A DNA stretch of 11,222 nucleotides from LBZV01 sp000993855 (GTDB lineage Bacteria > Patescibacteriota > Microgenomatia > Curtissbacterales > GWA2-41-24): NCBI GenBank assembly GCA_964492425.1, contig CAZBKB010000027.1, forward strand, positions 1 to 11,222, in the 5' to 3' direction. Positions 1 to 7,029 of the stretch are shown here, piece by piece; position 1 is the stretch's first letter; every line of letters starts with the position of its first letter. Position numbers and translations under genes: made by a program. The notes beneath the pieces were generated by a model. That model was not told the DNA's origin. It did no database searches and saw only the letters and a program-made list of their open reading frames with translations.

Positions 1-5
1 CATTA

Positions 6-70
6 ACCTGTATTGTATTCATACAGGTGTTCGGATTCCATTTAGAACTCGCGTTGTACTGAAATTCAGT
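6..70. repeat. Two short inverted repeats upstream of the acetate-CoA ligase
   Basis: Bases 6-13 (ACCTGTAT) and 21-28 (ATACAGGT) are a perfect 8-bp inverted repeat with a 7-base loop. Bases 58-63 (ACTGAA) and 65-70 (TTCAGT) form a second, almost loopless one. Neither is followed by a T-run, so neither looks like an intrinsic terminator on the plus strand. They could be the end of an upstream transcript or a protein-binding site. The rest of 1-174 shows only AT-rich DNA, with weak -10-like words at 151-156 (TACAAT) and 165-170 (TATAAA). Confidence 0.35.
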
Positions 71-174
71 TCAAAATCTGTATAGTGGATAGTTTTCTAA
101 TTCTGTAAATTGCAGACAAGTAATTCCATATGATAAGTTTAAATTACATATACAATTCCTAAGTTATAAAAATC

Positions 175-1926
175 ATGAAAGTTATTAAAATCAAAAAGAA
201 ATCTTTTGTATTTAGACTTCCACCAAACTTATTAGATTATCAAAAAACCAAAAATTCATTCACCTGGAAAGAGGCTGAGAAAGAAATTGATTTTAAAAAT
301 GGCAAACTTAATGCTGCATACAATGCCATTGAACGAAATGCAAATAATTGGCGTAAAAATAAAATTGCCCTTTATTGGATGGGGGAAGATTTTCAGAAAA
401 AACAATTCACATTTAACGAGATTAATGAATTTTCCAATCAGTTTGCCAACCTTCTTCATACTCTAAAGATAGACATCGGTGACCGTGTATTCTTTTTCCT
501 CACACGCATACCCGAACTCTATTTTGGTTTCCTCGGAACATTAAAAAGGGGCGCAATTGCAGGAACAATGTTTGCGGCCTTTGGTCCCGAAGCCATTAGG
601 GATCGTCTTCAAAACAGTCAGGCAAAAGTATTAGTCACTGAACCATCACTTTTTGACAGAGTTAGCAAAATTGCTAATAAACTTCCTGATTTAAAAGTTA
701 TACTTGTTACGGGTGACCCTAAAGAATCCTCAAAGCTAAAACTAGCTGGTAAAAAAGTATTGAGCTTAGACGACCTGTTAAAAAATCATCTTAAAACTTA
801 CAACACCCGTTTTCTCAACCCAGATGATCCTGCTTTTATGCTCTACACTTCTGGAACTACTGGCAAACCTAAAGGTGTTGTCCACACCCACAGAGCCATA
901 GTCCATGAACATATCAGTGCCAAATACGTGCTTGATTTGAGAGATGACGACGTCTACTGGTGTACAGCTGATCCAGGATGGGTAACTGGTATTGCTTATG
1001 AAATTTTGGGTTCATGGAGTAATGGTTCGACCACTGTCGTTTTCAATGGCCGTTTTGAACCGGATTTATGGTATAAAATCATTCAAGATTATCATGTTAC
1101 TGTTTGGTATACAGCTCCAACTGCCATCAGGATGCTACAAGCAGCAGGTGACAAGCTTGTTAAAAAATACAATCTTAAATCATTAAGGCATCTAGCCAGC
1201 GTTGGCGAACCCCTAAATCCTGAACCAATAAAGTGGGGACTAAAAGTTTTTGGACTGCCTTTCCATGATACCTGGTGGCAAACGGAAACCGGTGCAATCA
1301 TTATTGCTAACTACCCGTCGATGGATATTAAAATCGGTTCAATGGGCAAACCACTGCCAGGTATTACAGCATCAATTATCGATGATAACGGTAAAGAAGT
1401 TAAGGCATTAAAGGAAGGCAATCTGGGCATAAAAGCGCCCTGGCCTTCAATGATGAAAACCATCTGGCACAGGCCGGCAAAATACAAATCATATTTCAAA
1501 AGAGGTTGGTACATATCTGGTGATAGAGCTTATAAAGACATGGGCGGTTACTTCTGGTTTATAGGCCGGGCAGATGATGTCATCAAAACATCCGGCGAAA
1601 GGGTCGGGCCTTTTGAGGTTGAATCCGCGCTCATCGAACATCCTTCAGTTATCGAAGCAGGAGTCATCGGCAAACCCGATCCCATGCGTGGGGAAATTAT
1701 TAAAGCTTTTGTTAAGCTGAAAGAAGGCGTTAAACCAACAGAAAAATTAAAAGAAGACATCCAAAACTTTATAAAAAAACATCTTGCATTCCATGCTTAT
1801 CCAAGAGAAATTGAATTTATTGATAAACTTCCCAAAACCCGCTCTGGAAAGATAATGAGGCGATATCTAAAAGCAAAAGAGCTTGGTTTACCTCTCGGTG
1901 ATACATCAACCCTAGAAGAATATTAA
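175..1926 (+). CDS. acsA: Acetate-CoA ligase, AMP-forming (acetyl-CoA synthetase)
   Basis: Converts acetate, ATP and CoA to acetyl-CoA, AMP and PPi in the cytoplasm. The 583-residue protein carries the adenylate-forming signature motifs in order: the P-loop-like YTSGTTGKPKG at residues 224-234, DTWWQTETG at 365-373, the ATP-ribose motif YISGD at 446-450, GRADDVIKTSGERVGP at 464-479, and the catalytic C-terminal lysine in RSGK at 559. The tryptophan pair in the second motif is typical of acetyl/propionyl-CoA synthetases, where it limits the acyl pocket, so a small acid is the likely substrate. The length matches the short AcsA type (about 570 residues), not the 650-residue Acs type. No clear Shine-Dalgarno precedes the ATG; a TATAAA lies 4 bases upstream. 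A 119-bp gap with its own promoter separates it from the flavodoxin-kor run. Propionate or another short acid cannot be excluded. Confidence 0.93.
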   Translation: MKVIKIKKKSFVFRLPPNLLDYQKTKNSFTWKEAEKEIDFKNGKLNAAYNAIERNANNWRKNKIALYWMGEDFQKKQFTFNEINEFSNQFANLLHTLKIDIGDRVFFFLTRIPELYFGFLGTLKRGAIAGTMFAAFGPEAIRDRLQNSQAKVLVTEPSLFDRVSKIANKLPDLKVILVTGDPKESSKLKLAGKKVLSLDDLLKNHLKTYNTRFLNPDDPAFMLYTSGTTGKPKGVVHTHRAIVHEHISAKYVLDLRDDDVYWCTADPGWVTGIAYEILGSWSNGSTTVVFNGRFEPDLWYKIIQDYHVTVWYTAPTAIRMLQAAGDKLVKKYNLKSLRHLASVGEPLNPEPIKWGLKVFGLPFHDTWWQTETGAIIIANYPSMDIKIGSMGKPLPGITASIIDDNGKEVKALKEGNLGIKAPWPSMMKTIWHRPAKYKSYFKRGWYISGDRAYKDMGGYFWFIGRADDVIKTSGERVGPFEVESALIEHPSVIEAGVIGKPDPMRGEIIKAFVKLKEGVKPTEKLKEDIQNFIKKHLAFHAYPREIEFIDKLPKTRSGKIMRRYLKAKELGLPLGDTSTLEEY

Positions 1927-2021
1927 TATGCCAAAAAACTAACTTTCTTGGGAAGCTGAAAGTACTAAAAGGCAATGAAAAATGCGGTAATAATCACCGA
2001 TACTCGAATCATCCTAGACAG

Positions 2022-2030
2022 TGTTATGAT
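2022..2030 (+). promoter_or_regulatory. Extended -10 promoter before flavodoxin
   Basis: TGTTATGAT matches the extended -10 pattern TGnTATAAT with one change. It lies 15 bases before the flavodoxin ATG, so the predicted 5' leader is only about 9 bases. No good -35 hexamer is visible at 17 bases upstream, as expected for an extended -10 promoter. It lies in the 119-bp gap 1927-2045, which holds nothing else I can name. Confidence 0.45.
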
Positions 2031-2045
2031 GTAAAAAAACTGCCC

Positions 2046-2504
2046 ATGAACGTCTACTTAATCTACGCATCAACTTCAGGAAACGTTGAAATAACTATTG
2101 AATTCATCGCTAAACTTTTAAGCTATATGGGATTTGAAACAAAACTTATAAGGTCAGAGCAAACAAATATAGGCATCATTGTCAAAAATAACAAATTTGT
2201 TTTTGCAACTTCTACATGGGATCATGGAAAAATTAACCCGTTTTTTGTAAATCTTTTTGAATCCATGCAAAAACACAACTTTCAAAACAAACAGGCAGCA
2301 TTTTTAGGGTTAGGTGACAGAAGATATGAGCCTGTTTTTTTCTGCCGGGCAATAGATCAAATTCGCGATTTATGGCTCGAAAAGGGTGGACAGGCAGTAC
2401 TTCCTACTTTAAAAATACAAGGTGAACCATACGATCAGCTTCCAACAATTGTTGCACCCTGGGCAAATTTACTTGCTAGAACTTGGGCATACAAAAATGA
2501 TTAA
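2046..2504 (+). CDS. Flavodoxin
   Basis: Small FMN-binding one-electron carrier of 152 residues, typical for short-chain flavodoxins. The phosphate-binding loop STSGNVE is at residues 9-15. The second flavin loop is ATSTWDHG with Trp58. The third is GLGDRRYE with Tyr94. Trp58 and Tyr94 are placed to sandwich the isoalloxazine ring. It is the first gene of a run and overlaps the next start by 8 bases, with the oxidoreductase ATG at 2497 inside its last codons. The context makes it the probable electron partner of the KorAB-type enzyme, because no ferredoxin gene or 4Fe-4S ferredoxin domain is found here. The ATG has no strong Shine-Dalgarno; an extended -10 lies 15 bases upstream. Confidence 0.92.
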   Translation: MNVYLIYASTSGNVEITIEFIAKLLSYMGFETKLIRSEQTNIGIIVKNNKFVFATSTWDHGKINPFFVNLFESMQKHNFQNKQAAFLGLGDRRYEPVFFCRAIDQIRDLWLEKGGQAVLPTLKIQGEPYDQLPTIVAPWANLLARTWAYKND

Positions 2505-4251
2505 TATCAACCGTTTATCAATAAAAGTTGCTGGTGAATCAGGACAAGGTATAAATGCGATCGGAGAAGTTGTAGCCAAAGCACTCAAAAACGCAGGATA
2601 TTATACTTATGGTTACCGAGAGTATCCGTCAGTTATCAAAGGTGGCCACGCATCACACCAAACAGACTTTTCATCACACCCAATTAACTCTTCATCAGAA
2701 AAAACCGATGTTTTGCTTTGTTTCAGCCGCGTATCACTCCACGCTTATTTGCAAACATTAAGAACAAGTGGACAAATAATTCATATGCTTCCCCAGCTCG
2801 AATTTACCCTGGAGGAAGAAAAGTTTATAAAGAAAAATATGGTCAAAATTGCCTACTTGGCAGCAGATAATATAGCCAAAGAAGTCGGCGGGTCCGCAAT
2901 TATGGCAAATTCCGTAATGGTAGGGGCTCTCTGGAGCTTATTGAACTTACCACCCAAACCACTATACAAAGTATTAACCGCCGAATTTGCTCATAAAAAG
3001 GATGTAATTAAACCAAATCTTGCATGTATTAAAATTGGCCATGAAGCAGATCTTGCAGACCTCACTAAACTTGACATCAATTTTTCAAGAAATAATAAAA
3101 GAAAAGATGATGCTCTTTTAACAGGTAATCATCTCGTTGCGCTTGGAGCAGTAGCAGCTGGCGTCAGAGCTTATTTTGCCTACCCTATGACTCCAAGCAG
3201 CTCAATTTTGACCTATTTGGCAAACATTTACCATGACACCTCAATGCTTGTTAAGCAACTTGACGATGAAATATCTGTAGCACAATTTGCAATAGGCGCC
3301 AACTTTATGGGCACACGTGCACTAGTTGCAACCTCTGGAGGAGGCTTCGACCTAATGACCGAGTCAGTATCGCTTTCAGCGATGACAGAAACACCATTTG
3401 TCTGCATACTCGGCCAGCGCCCAGGACCGGCGACAGGCCTGCCAACCTGGACTTCGGCAAGTGACCTTAATCTCGCAATCTACGCTGGCCATGGAGAAGC
3501 AGCACGATGCGTAATTGCAATCGGTGATAGTAATTCCGCTTATACAGTTATTCAAAATGCTTTCAATCTGGCTGAAAAATACCAAATACCCGTCATTGTT
3601 TTGACAGATAAACAAATCGCAGAATCACTCTATCAAGTTGAAAACCTGCAAAATGATGTAAAAATCCAACGACATTTAGCCGCATCTGGTGATATCGAAA
3701 ATCTCACACCGCAGGATAGATTTAAAATTACTGAGTCAGGAATATCCCCGCGTTGGCTACCAGGGCAATCTGAAGCAACATATGTTGGAAACAGTGACGA
3801 ACATTTAGCAGACGGTTCATTAACAGAGGACTCTCAGACAAGTCGTGAAATGATACAAAAAAGAATACGCAAACTTAACACCCTACTGCAAGAACTTCCC
3901 GAACCACAGCTCATTGGCCCGGAAAATTCAAAGCTAACACTTGTTGGGTGGGGGAGTGTAAAAAATACTGTTTTGGATGTAATGCAAATCTGGAACGAAA
4001 AATTTCCACAAAACAATATAAACTACCTCCACTATGAATATATTTACCCGCTACGACTTAAAAAATTTAATAAGCTCGTTTTCCAAAAACAGCCAATAAT
4101 CCTTATTGAAAACAACGCTTTTGGACAACTGGGCCAGCTAATTACACAACAAACTGGTTACCTGATAAAGGACAAACTCTTAAAATTTGACGGCCGACCA
4201 TTTTTCATCGAAGACATTACAAGTTATTTAGAAGAAAGGTATAAAAAATAA
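2497..4251 (+). CDS. korA: 2-oxoacid:acceptor oxidoreductase, fused gamma-alpha subunit
   Basis: Part of a CoA-acylating, thiamin diphosphate-dependent enzyme: 2-oxoacid + CoA + oxidised carrier to acyl-CoA + CO2 + reduced carrier, in principle reversible. I chose the ATG at 2497 (584 residues). An earlier in-frame ATG at 2422 would overlap flavodoxin by 83 bases and add 25 residues foreign to the family. Residues about 1-185 are the gamma domain, with GESGQGI at 13-19 and YPSVIKGGHASHQ following. The pyrimidine-binding alpha domain begins near 208 and carries the substrate-binding YPMTPSS at 229-235 (usually YPITPSS). The C-terminal domain has VGWGS and GQLGQLI and ends in a KFDGRPFFIEDI-type motif. 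There are no ferredoxin-type cysteine clusters. It overlaps korB by one base (TAATG). The substrate (pyruvate, 2-oxoglutarate or other) cannot be fixed from sequence. Confidence 0.9.
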   Translation: MININRLSIKVAGESGQGINAIGEVVAKALKNAGYYTYGYREYPSVIKGGHASHQTDFSSHPINSSSEKTDVLLCFSRVSLHAYLQTLRTSGQIIHMLPQLEFTLEEEKFIKKNMVKIAYLAADNIAKEVGGSAIMANSVMVGALWSLLNLPPKPLYKVLTAEFAHKKDVIKPNLACIKIGHEADLADLTKLDINFSRNNKRKDDALLTGNHLVALGAVAAGVRAYFAYPMTPSSSILTYLANIYHDTSMLVKQLDDEISVAQFAIGANFMGTRALVATSGGGFDLMTESVSLSAMTETPFVCILGQRPGPATGLPTWTSASDLNLAIYAGHGEAARCVIAIGDSNSAYTVIQNAFNLAEKYQIPVIVLTDKQIAESLYQVENLQNDVKIQRHLAASGDIENLTPQDRFKITESGISPRWLPGQSEATYVGNSDEHLADGSLTEDSQTSREMIQKRIRKLNTLLQELPEPQLIGPENSKLTLVGWGSVKNTVLDVMQIWNEKFPQNNINYLHYEYIYPLRLKKFNKLVFQKQPIILIENNAFGQLGQLITQQTGYLIKDKLLKFDGRPFFIEDITSYLEERYKK

Positions 4252-5153
4252 TGGCTGCTTGCAGTTGTCCGAATCACTCTAATTCAGAAGTCCATTTTGC
4301 AGATTATTACTCTGAAAACATTTATACCTGGTGCACAAATTGTGGAAACTATGGAATTCATGCCGCAATTAAAAGGGCATTGGTTTCCCAAAACATCAAG
4401 CCCTGCCAGACACTTTTGTGTTTTGATATAGGATGTCACGGAAATGGATCTGATAAAATAGGTGGCTATCGGTTCCATGGACTTCATGGCCGCGTTATAC
4501 CATTTGCCTGCGGGGCATCAATTGCCAACAGCAAAATAAAGGTTGTCGCCTTCGGTGGTGACGGCGGCACTTTCGGTGAGGGAATAAGCCACTTAATCTT
4601 GGCAATTCGTGCCAATTTCAATTTAATGTTTGTTTTCCATAATAACCTCAACTACGGCCTTACAAAGGGTCAAGCATCCGCAACAACCAAACGTGGTGTC
4701 AAAATGAATTCATCACCGGATGGCGTAACCTCTGACCCTATCAATCCCATGGAATTTGTTTTGTCTTTAAACCCCAGTTTTACAGCACGTACATTTTCCG
4801 GCAACATTAACCACGCAACACAAGTCTTCGAAGAAGGCTTAAAGCATAAAGGCTTCGCATTTATTGAAGTTTTACAAAGCTGCCCGACATATAACCATAT
4901 GACGCCGCATCAGTGGTATCAAGAAAGGGTAAAAGATATTAAAGAAATAAAGAATTATGATATCCATAATTTAGAACGCGCTCAAAAGATCTCAAAAGAT
5001 TTAGAAAAACAAATTGCAATAGGCGTCCTTTATAAAAAAAGACATTCACTACCGTTTATGGAAAGACAATCAAACAGAATCGGCATAAAAACTGAGCTGA
5101 CAGAGGAAGTGAAAAATTATTCCACAAAAAAATTATTTGACGCCTTTAGATAA
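4251..5153 (+). CDS. korB: 2-oxoacid:acceptor oxidoreductase, beta subunit (TPP and 4Fe-4S)
   Basis: Catalytic partner of the preceding gene; 300 residues, normal for this subunit. The TPP/Mg motif starts at GDGG (103-106) and ends at the Asn in NNLNYGLTKGQ (Asn132). Four cysteines fit the single [4Fe-4S] cluster of two-subunit oxidoreductases: Cys28 and Cys31 (WCTNCGN), Cys62 (DIGCHG) and Cys211 (SCPTYN). The spacing agrees with the pattern I recall for the Sulfolobus enzymes. The usual CPGC around the first pair is CTNC here. One cluster and no delta subunit means an external one-electron carrier is needed, and the flavodoxin two genes upstream fits that role. The stop is 25 bases before the preferred dsbB start. 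Confidence 0.92.
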   Translation: MAACSCPNHSNSEVHFADYYSENIYTWCTNCGNYGIHAAIKRALVSQNIKPCQTLLCFDIGCHGNGSDKIGGYRFHGLHGRVIPFACGASIANSKIKVVAFGGDGGTFGEGISHLILAIRANFNLMFVFHNNLNYGLTKGQASATTKRGVKMNSSPDGVTSDPINPMEFVLSLNPSFTARTFSGNINHATQVFEEGLKHKGFAFIEVLQSCPTYNHMTPHQWYQERVKDIKEIKNYDIHNLERAQKISKDLEKQIAIGVLYKKRHSLPFMERQSNRIGIKTELTEEVKNYSTKKLFDAFR

Positions 5154-5178
5154 TTATTGCTATCATTCCTTAAATTTC

Positions 5179-5613
5179 ATGAAGAAGCTATTAAAATATT
5201 TAAATAAATATGTTCTACACCTAGCATTGCTACAAGCTTGGTCAGCAACACTTGGAAGTCTTTATTTTTCAGAAATACGTGGACTCGTTCCTTGTCTTTT
5301 ATGTTGGTATCAGAGAATATTAATGTATCCACTACTGGTGATATTTACTGTTGCCTTCATAAGAAAAGATAAAAATGTCGCCTATTACGCTTTACCAATG
5401 TCTCTTGTCGGCATACTTATTAGCTTTTACCAATATTTACTTCAAATGACCCCACTTGGTAATGTAGAACTTACAAAGTGCGATCTACTCAATCCATGTA
5501 GCAAAATAGATGCGATTTATCTCGGCTTTATTACTATACCCTTTATGTCTATGATAGCTTTCCTCGTAATTTCATCGCTCATGATATATATAATTAAAAC
5601 TAACAAAAGATGA
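5179..5613 (+). CDS. dsbB: DsbB/BdbC-type disulfide bond formation protein
   Basis: Integral membrane oxidase that passes electrons from DsbA to quinone. From the ATG at 5179 it has 144 residues and about four membrane segments, as expected for the BdbC type. The first redox pair is in PCLLCWYQR (Cys39 and Cys42), the classic signature with the quinone-site arginine at 46. The second, substrate-facing pair is Cys101 and Cys107 in the loop before the fourth helix. GFITIPF follows, typical of the family. A TTG 14 codons earlier (5137) would overlap korB and adds residues unlike a membrane start, so I reject it. The stop TGA overlaps the dsbA ATG (ATGA, 5610-5613), which implies translational coupling. 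The gene follows korB by 25 bases and is probably co-transcribed with it. Confidence 0.9.
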   Translation: MKKLLKYLNKYVLHLALLQAWSATLGSLYFSEIRGLVPCLLCWYQRILMYPLLVIFTVAFIRKDKNVAYYALPMSLVGILISFYQYLLQMTPLGNVELTKCDLLNPCSKIDAIYLGFITIPFMSMIAFLVISSLMIYIIKTNKR

Positions 5614-6311
5614 CCGGAGAAAAAAAGTTTTTATTAGGAATGGGCATTGCAACATTGGCCATCATAATCGCCGGAGTAATGCTTTTAGGAAGAGGTAATA
5701 AAAAAGAAAATGTCGATCCTGGCTTTGATACCGCACAACTAACACAAAACGTAAAACATTCACAGGGTGAATCAACACTGCCGGTCACAATAATAGAGTT
5801 TGCCGATATTCAGTGCCCGGCTTGCAAACAAGCACAACCAATAATAGAAAAAATGCTGGAAGAAAATCAGGGAAATGTTTATTTTGTTTTTAGACATTAT
5901 CCGCTTTCAAGCCATAAAAATGCCAAGATTGCAGCTCAAGCTGCAGAAGCAGCCGGTGCTCAAGGAAAGTTTTTTGAAATGGTCCATATCCAGTACTTAA
6001 AGCAGACAGACTGGTCCGAAAAAACAAACCCAAGAGAACAATTCAGAAGTTACGCACAAGAACTCGGATTAAATATCGATCAGTTTAATAAAGAAATGGA
6101 AGATTTAAAAAGCTCAATTGAGAGTGACTTTGCGCTGGGAAATAAAGCGGGAGTAAATTCAACCCCAACTTTCTTTATCAACGGCCAAAAATACCCGGGA
6201 GTTATCCAAGCTGAAAAGTTCAAACAAATAATTGACAGTATTACTTCAGCACAAAAAGAAGTTGAATCAACGCCGGAAGGCTTTAATACTTCAGAAACAC
6301 CCGGCCAATAA
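5610..6311 (+). CDS. dsbA: DsbA/BdbD-type membrane-anchored thiol oxidoreductase
   Basis: Oxidises cysteines in exported proteins and is reoxidised by the DsbB encoded just upstream. The 233-residue protein has one N-terminal membrane anchor (about residues 5-24) and a short linker. A DsbA-like thioredoxin fold then starts at VTIIEFADIQCPAC. The active site is Cys69-Pro-Ala-Cys72. E. coli DsbA has CPHC, so the missing histidine may lower the oxidising power. The cis-proline loop is STPTFF, with Pro186. The helical insert between them (FRHYPLSSHKNAKIAAQAAEAA) is characteristic of the BdbD/DSBA group. The last 29 bases overlap the convergent sodX gene, and no intrinsic terminator is visible there. 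A DsbC-like isomerase role is less likely, as no dimerisation domain is present. Confidence 0.92.
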   Translation: MTGEKKFLLGMGIATLAIIIAGVMLLGRGNKKENVDPGFDTAQLTQNVKHSQGESTLPVTIIEFADIQCPACKQAQPIIEKMLEENQGNVYFVFRHYPLSSHKNAKIAAQAAEAAGAQGKFFEMVHIQYLKQTDWSEKTNPREQFRSYAQELGLNIDQFNKEMEDLKSSIESDFALGNKAGVNSTPTFFINGQKYPGVIQAEKFKQIIDSITSAQKEVESTPEGFNTSETPGQ

Positions 6312-6555
6312 CATCCACGCGTTTAACAGTATATTGTTTTGTAGCTAATATTTTGTTATCAGAAACTGCAATAATATTATCGCCACCAACATCTTTAACT
6401 CTTTTTATTAAATAATTTGCGCCTTGCCTGAAAACTATAATACTACCCTTTTGAATTGTCCCATAATTTATGGTTAACACGCGATCAAACTCCACAAACA
6501 TAGGCTCCATACTTTTATCTTTCACCATGAATCTGGAAAATGGGAATTTTATCAC
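6283..6555 (-). CDS. sodX: Putative nickel superoxide dismutase maturation protease (S24/S26-like)
   Basis: A 90-residue serine protease of the LexA/signal peptidase fold without a membrane segment. Ser15 in KSMEP is the expected nucleophile, followed by DRVL. Lys51 in LIKRV is the expected general base, and VGGDN follows. The small size and position directly after sodN, with an ATGA overlap at 6552-6555, match the SodX family, which removes the SodN leader so that the nickel-binding histidine becomes the N-terminus. The usual Gly two residues before the catalytic Ser is Asp13 here, and GD before the RVL segment is FD. The family assignment rests mainly on the fold and the neighbour. Its 3' end lies inside dsbA on the opposite strand. 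Confidence 0.82.
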   Translation of the reverse strand: MIKFPFSRFMVKDKSMEPMFVEFDRVLTINYGTIQKGSIIVFRQGANYLIKRVKDVGGDNIIAVSDNKILATKQYTVKRVDVIGRVFLKY

Positions 6556-7001
6556 TTCGCTGACTTTTGTGATGCTTCCAAAATATCTCCAAGTACTCGT
6601 ACCTGTTTCAGAAGTTCATTGGCCTTATCGGCATTAACCTCTCGCTTACAATCCGAACAAAGCTTAGTTATCTTCCAAACCTTGTCATGCAGATCTGGAT
6701 AGTTCTCAATATGCTCCTCTTTAAAAAAATCTGTCCATAATATTAAAGCTTCTCGCTTGCAAATTTCGGCATGTTGATCTTTAACAACCACATATCTTGT
6801 CATATTGTTATGAAAATTTAATGGTGATTGCTTGTCCTCCTCGTCAACCTCCGGCGAATTGATAAGCTTTTCAACCATCTTAACTACCGTCTCGGCAGCA
6901 GTTTCCATAGCATCTCGCTTATAAATCCCGCAAGGGACATCACAGTGTGCCCAAACAATTCTTGGTGCGAAAACACCATCTACCATTCTTAAAATATTCA
7001 T
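6552..7001 (-). CDS. sodN: Nickel-containing superoxide dismutase precursor
   Basis: Converts superoxide to oxygen and hydrogen peroxide in the cytoplasm with a Ni centre. The nickel hook HCDVPCGIY is at residues 19-27: after removal of 18 residues, His1, Cys2 and Cys6 bind nickel. The leader keeps the FAP...AHCD pattern I recall from Streptomyces SodN. The later WTDFFKEEHIENYPDLH segment (89-105) is also typical. The mature form would have 131 residues against 117 in Streptomyces. The positions matching mature Glu17 and Arg47 of Streptomyces are Ala35 and His77 here. Extra cysteines occur at 81 and in CSDC (115-118). A second ATG at codon 6 would give a 13-residue leader. An extended -10 lies 10 bases upstream of the first ATG, and the gene is 28 bases after the membrane protein. 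Confidence 0.94.
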   Translation of the reverse strand: MNILRMVDGVFAPRIVWAHCDVPCGIYKRDAMETAAETVVKMVEKLINSPEVDEEDKQSPLNFHNNMTRYVVVKDQHAEICKREALILWTDFFKEEHIENYPDLHDKVWKITKLCSDCKREVNADKANELLKQVRVLGDILEASQKSAK

Positions 7002-7011
7002 ATTAAAATTT

Positions 7012-7020
7012 ATTATAACA
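7012..7020 (-). promoter_or_regulatory. Extended -10 promoter for sodN-sodX
   Basis: Read on the minus strand, TGTTATAAT is a perfect extended -10. It lies 10 bases before the sodN ATG, giving a predicted 5' leader of about 4 bases. It sits in the 28-bp gap after the upstream membrane gene, so sodN-sodX can probably be transcribed apart from the longer operon. No convincing -35 is seen. Confidence 0.55.
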
Positions 7021-7029
7021 GGAAAGAAC

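Noticed and set aside
1092..1760. Three short minus-strand frames inside the ligase gene (69, 67 and 70 codons)
   Set aside because: They are shadows of a gene with all its family motifs intact and have no start signals of their own.
2422..2496. Upstream ATG that would lengthen korA by 25 residues
   Set aside because: It lies deep inside flavodoxin and adds residues foreign to the family; the ATG at 2497 gives the normal gamma-domain start.
5137..5178. TTG start for dsbB
   Set aside because: It overlaps korB, uses a rare start codon and adds a polar stretch before the normal N-terminus at 5179.
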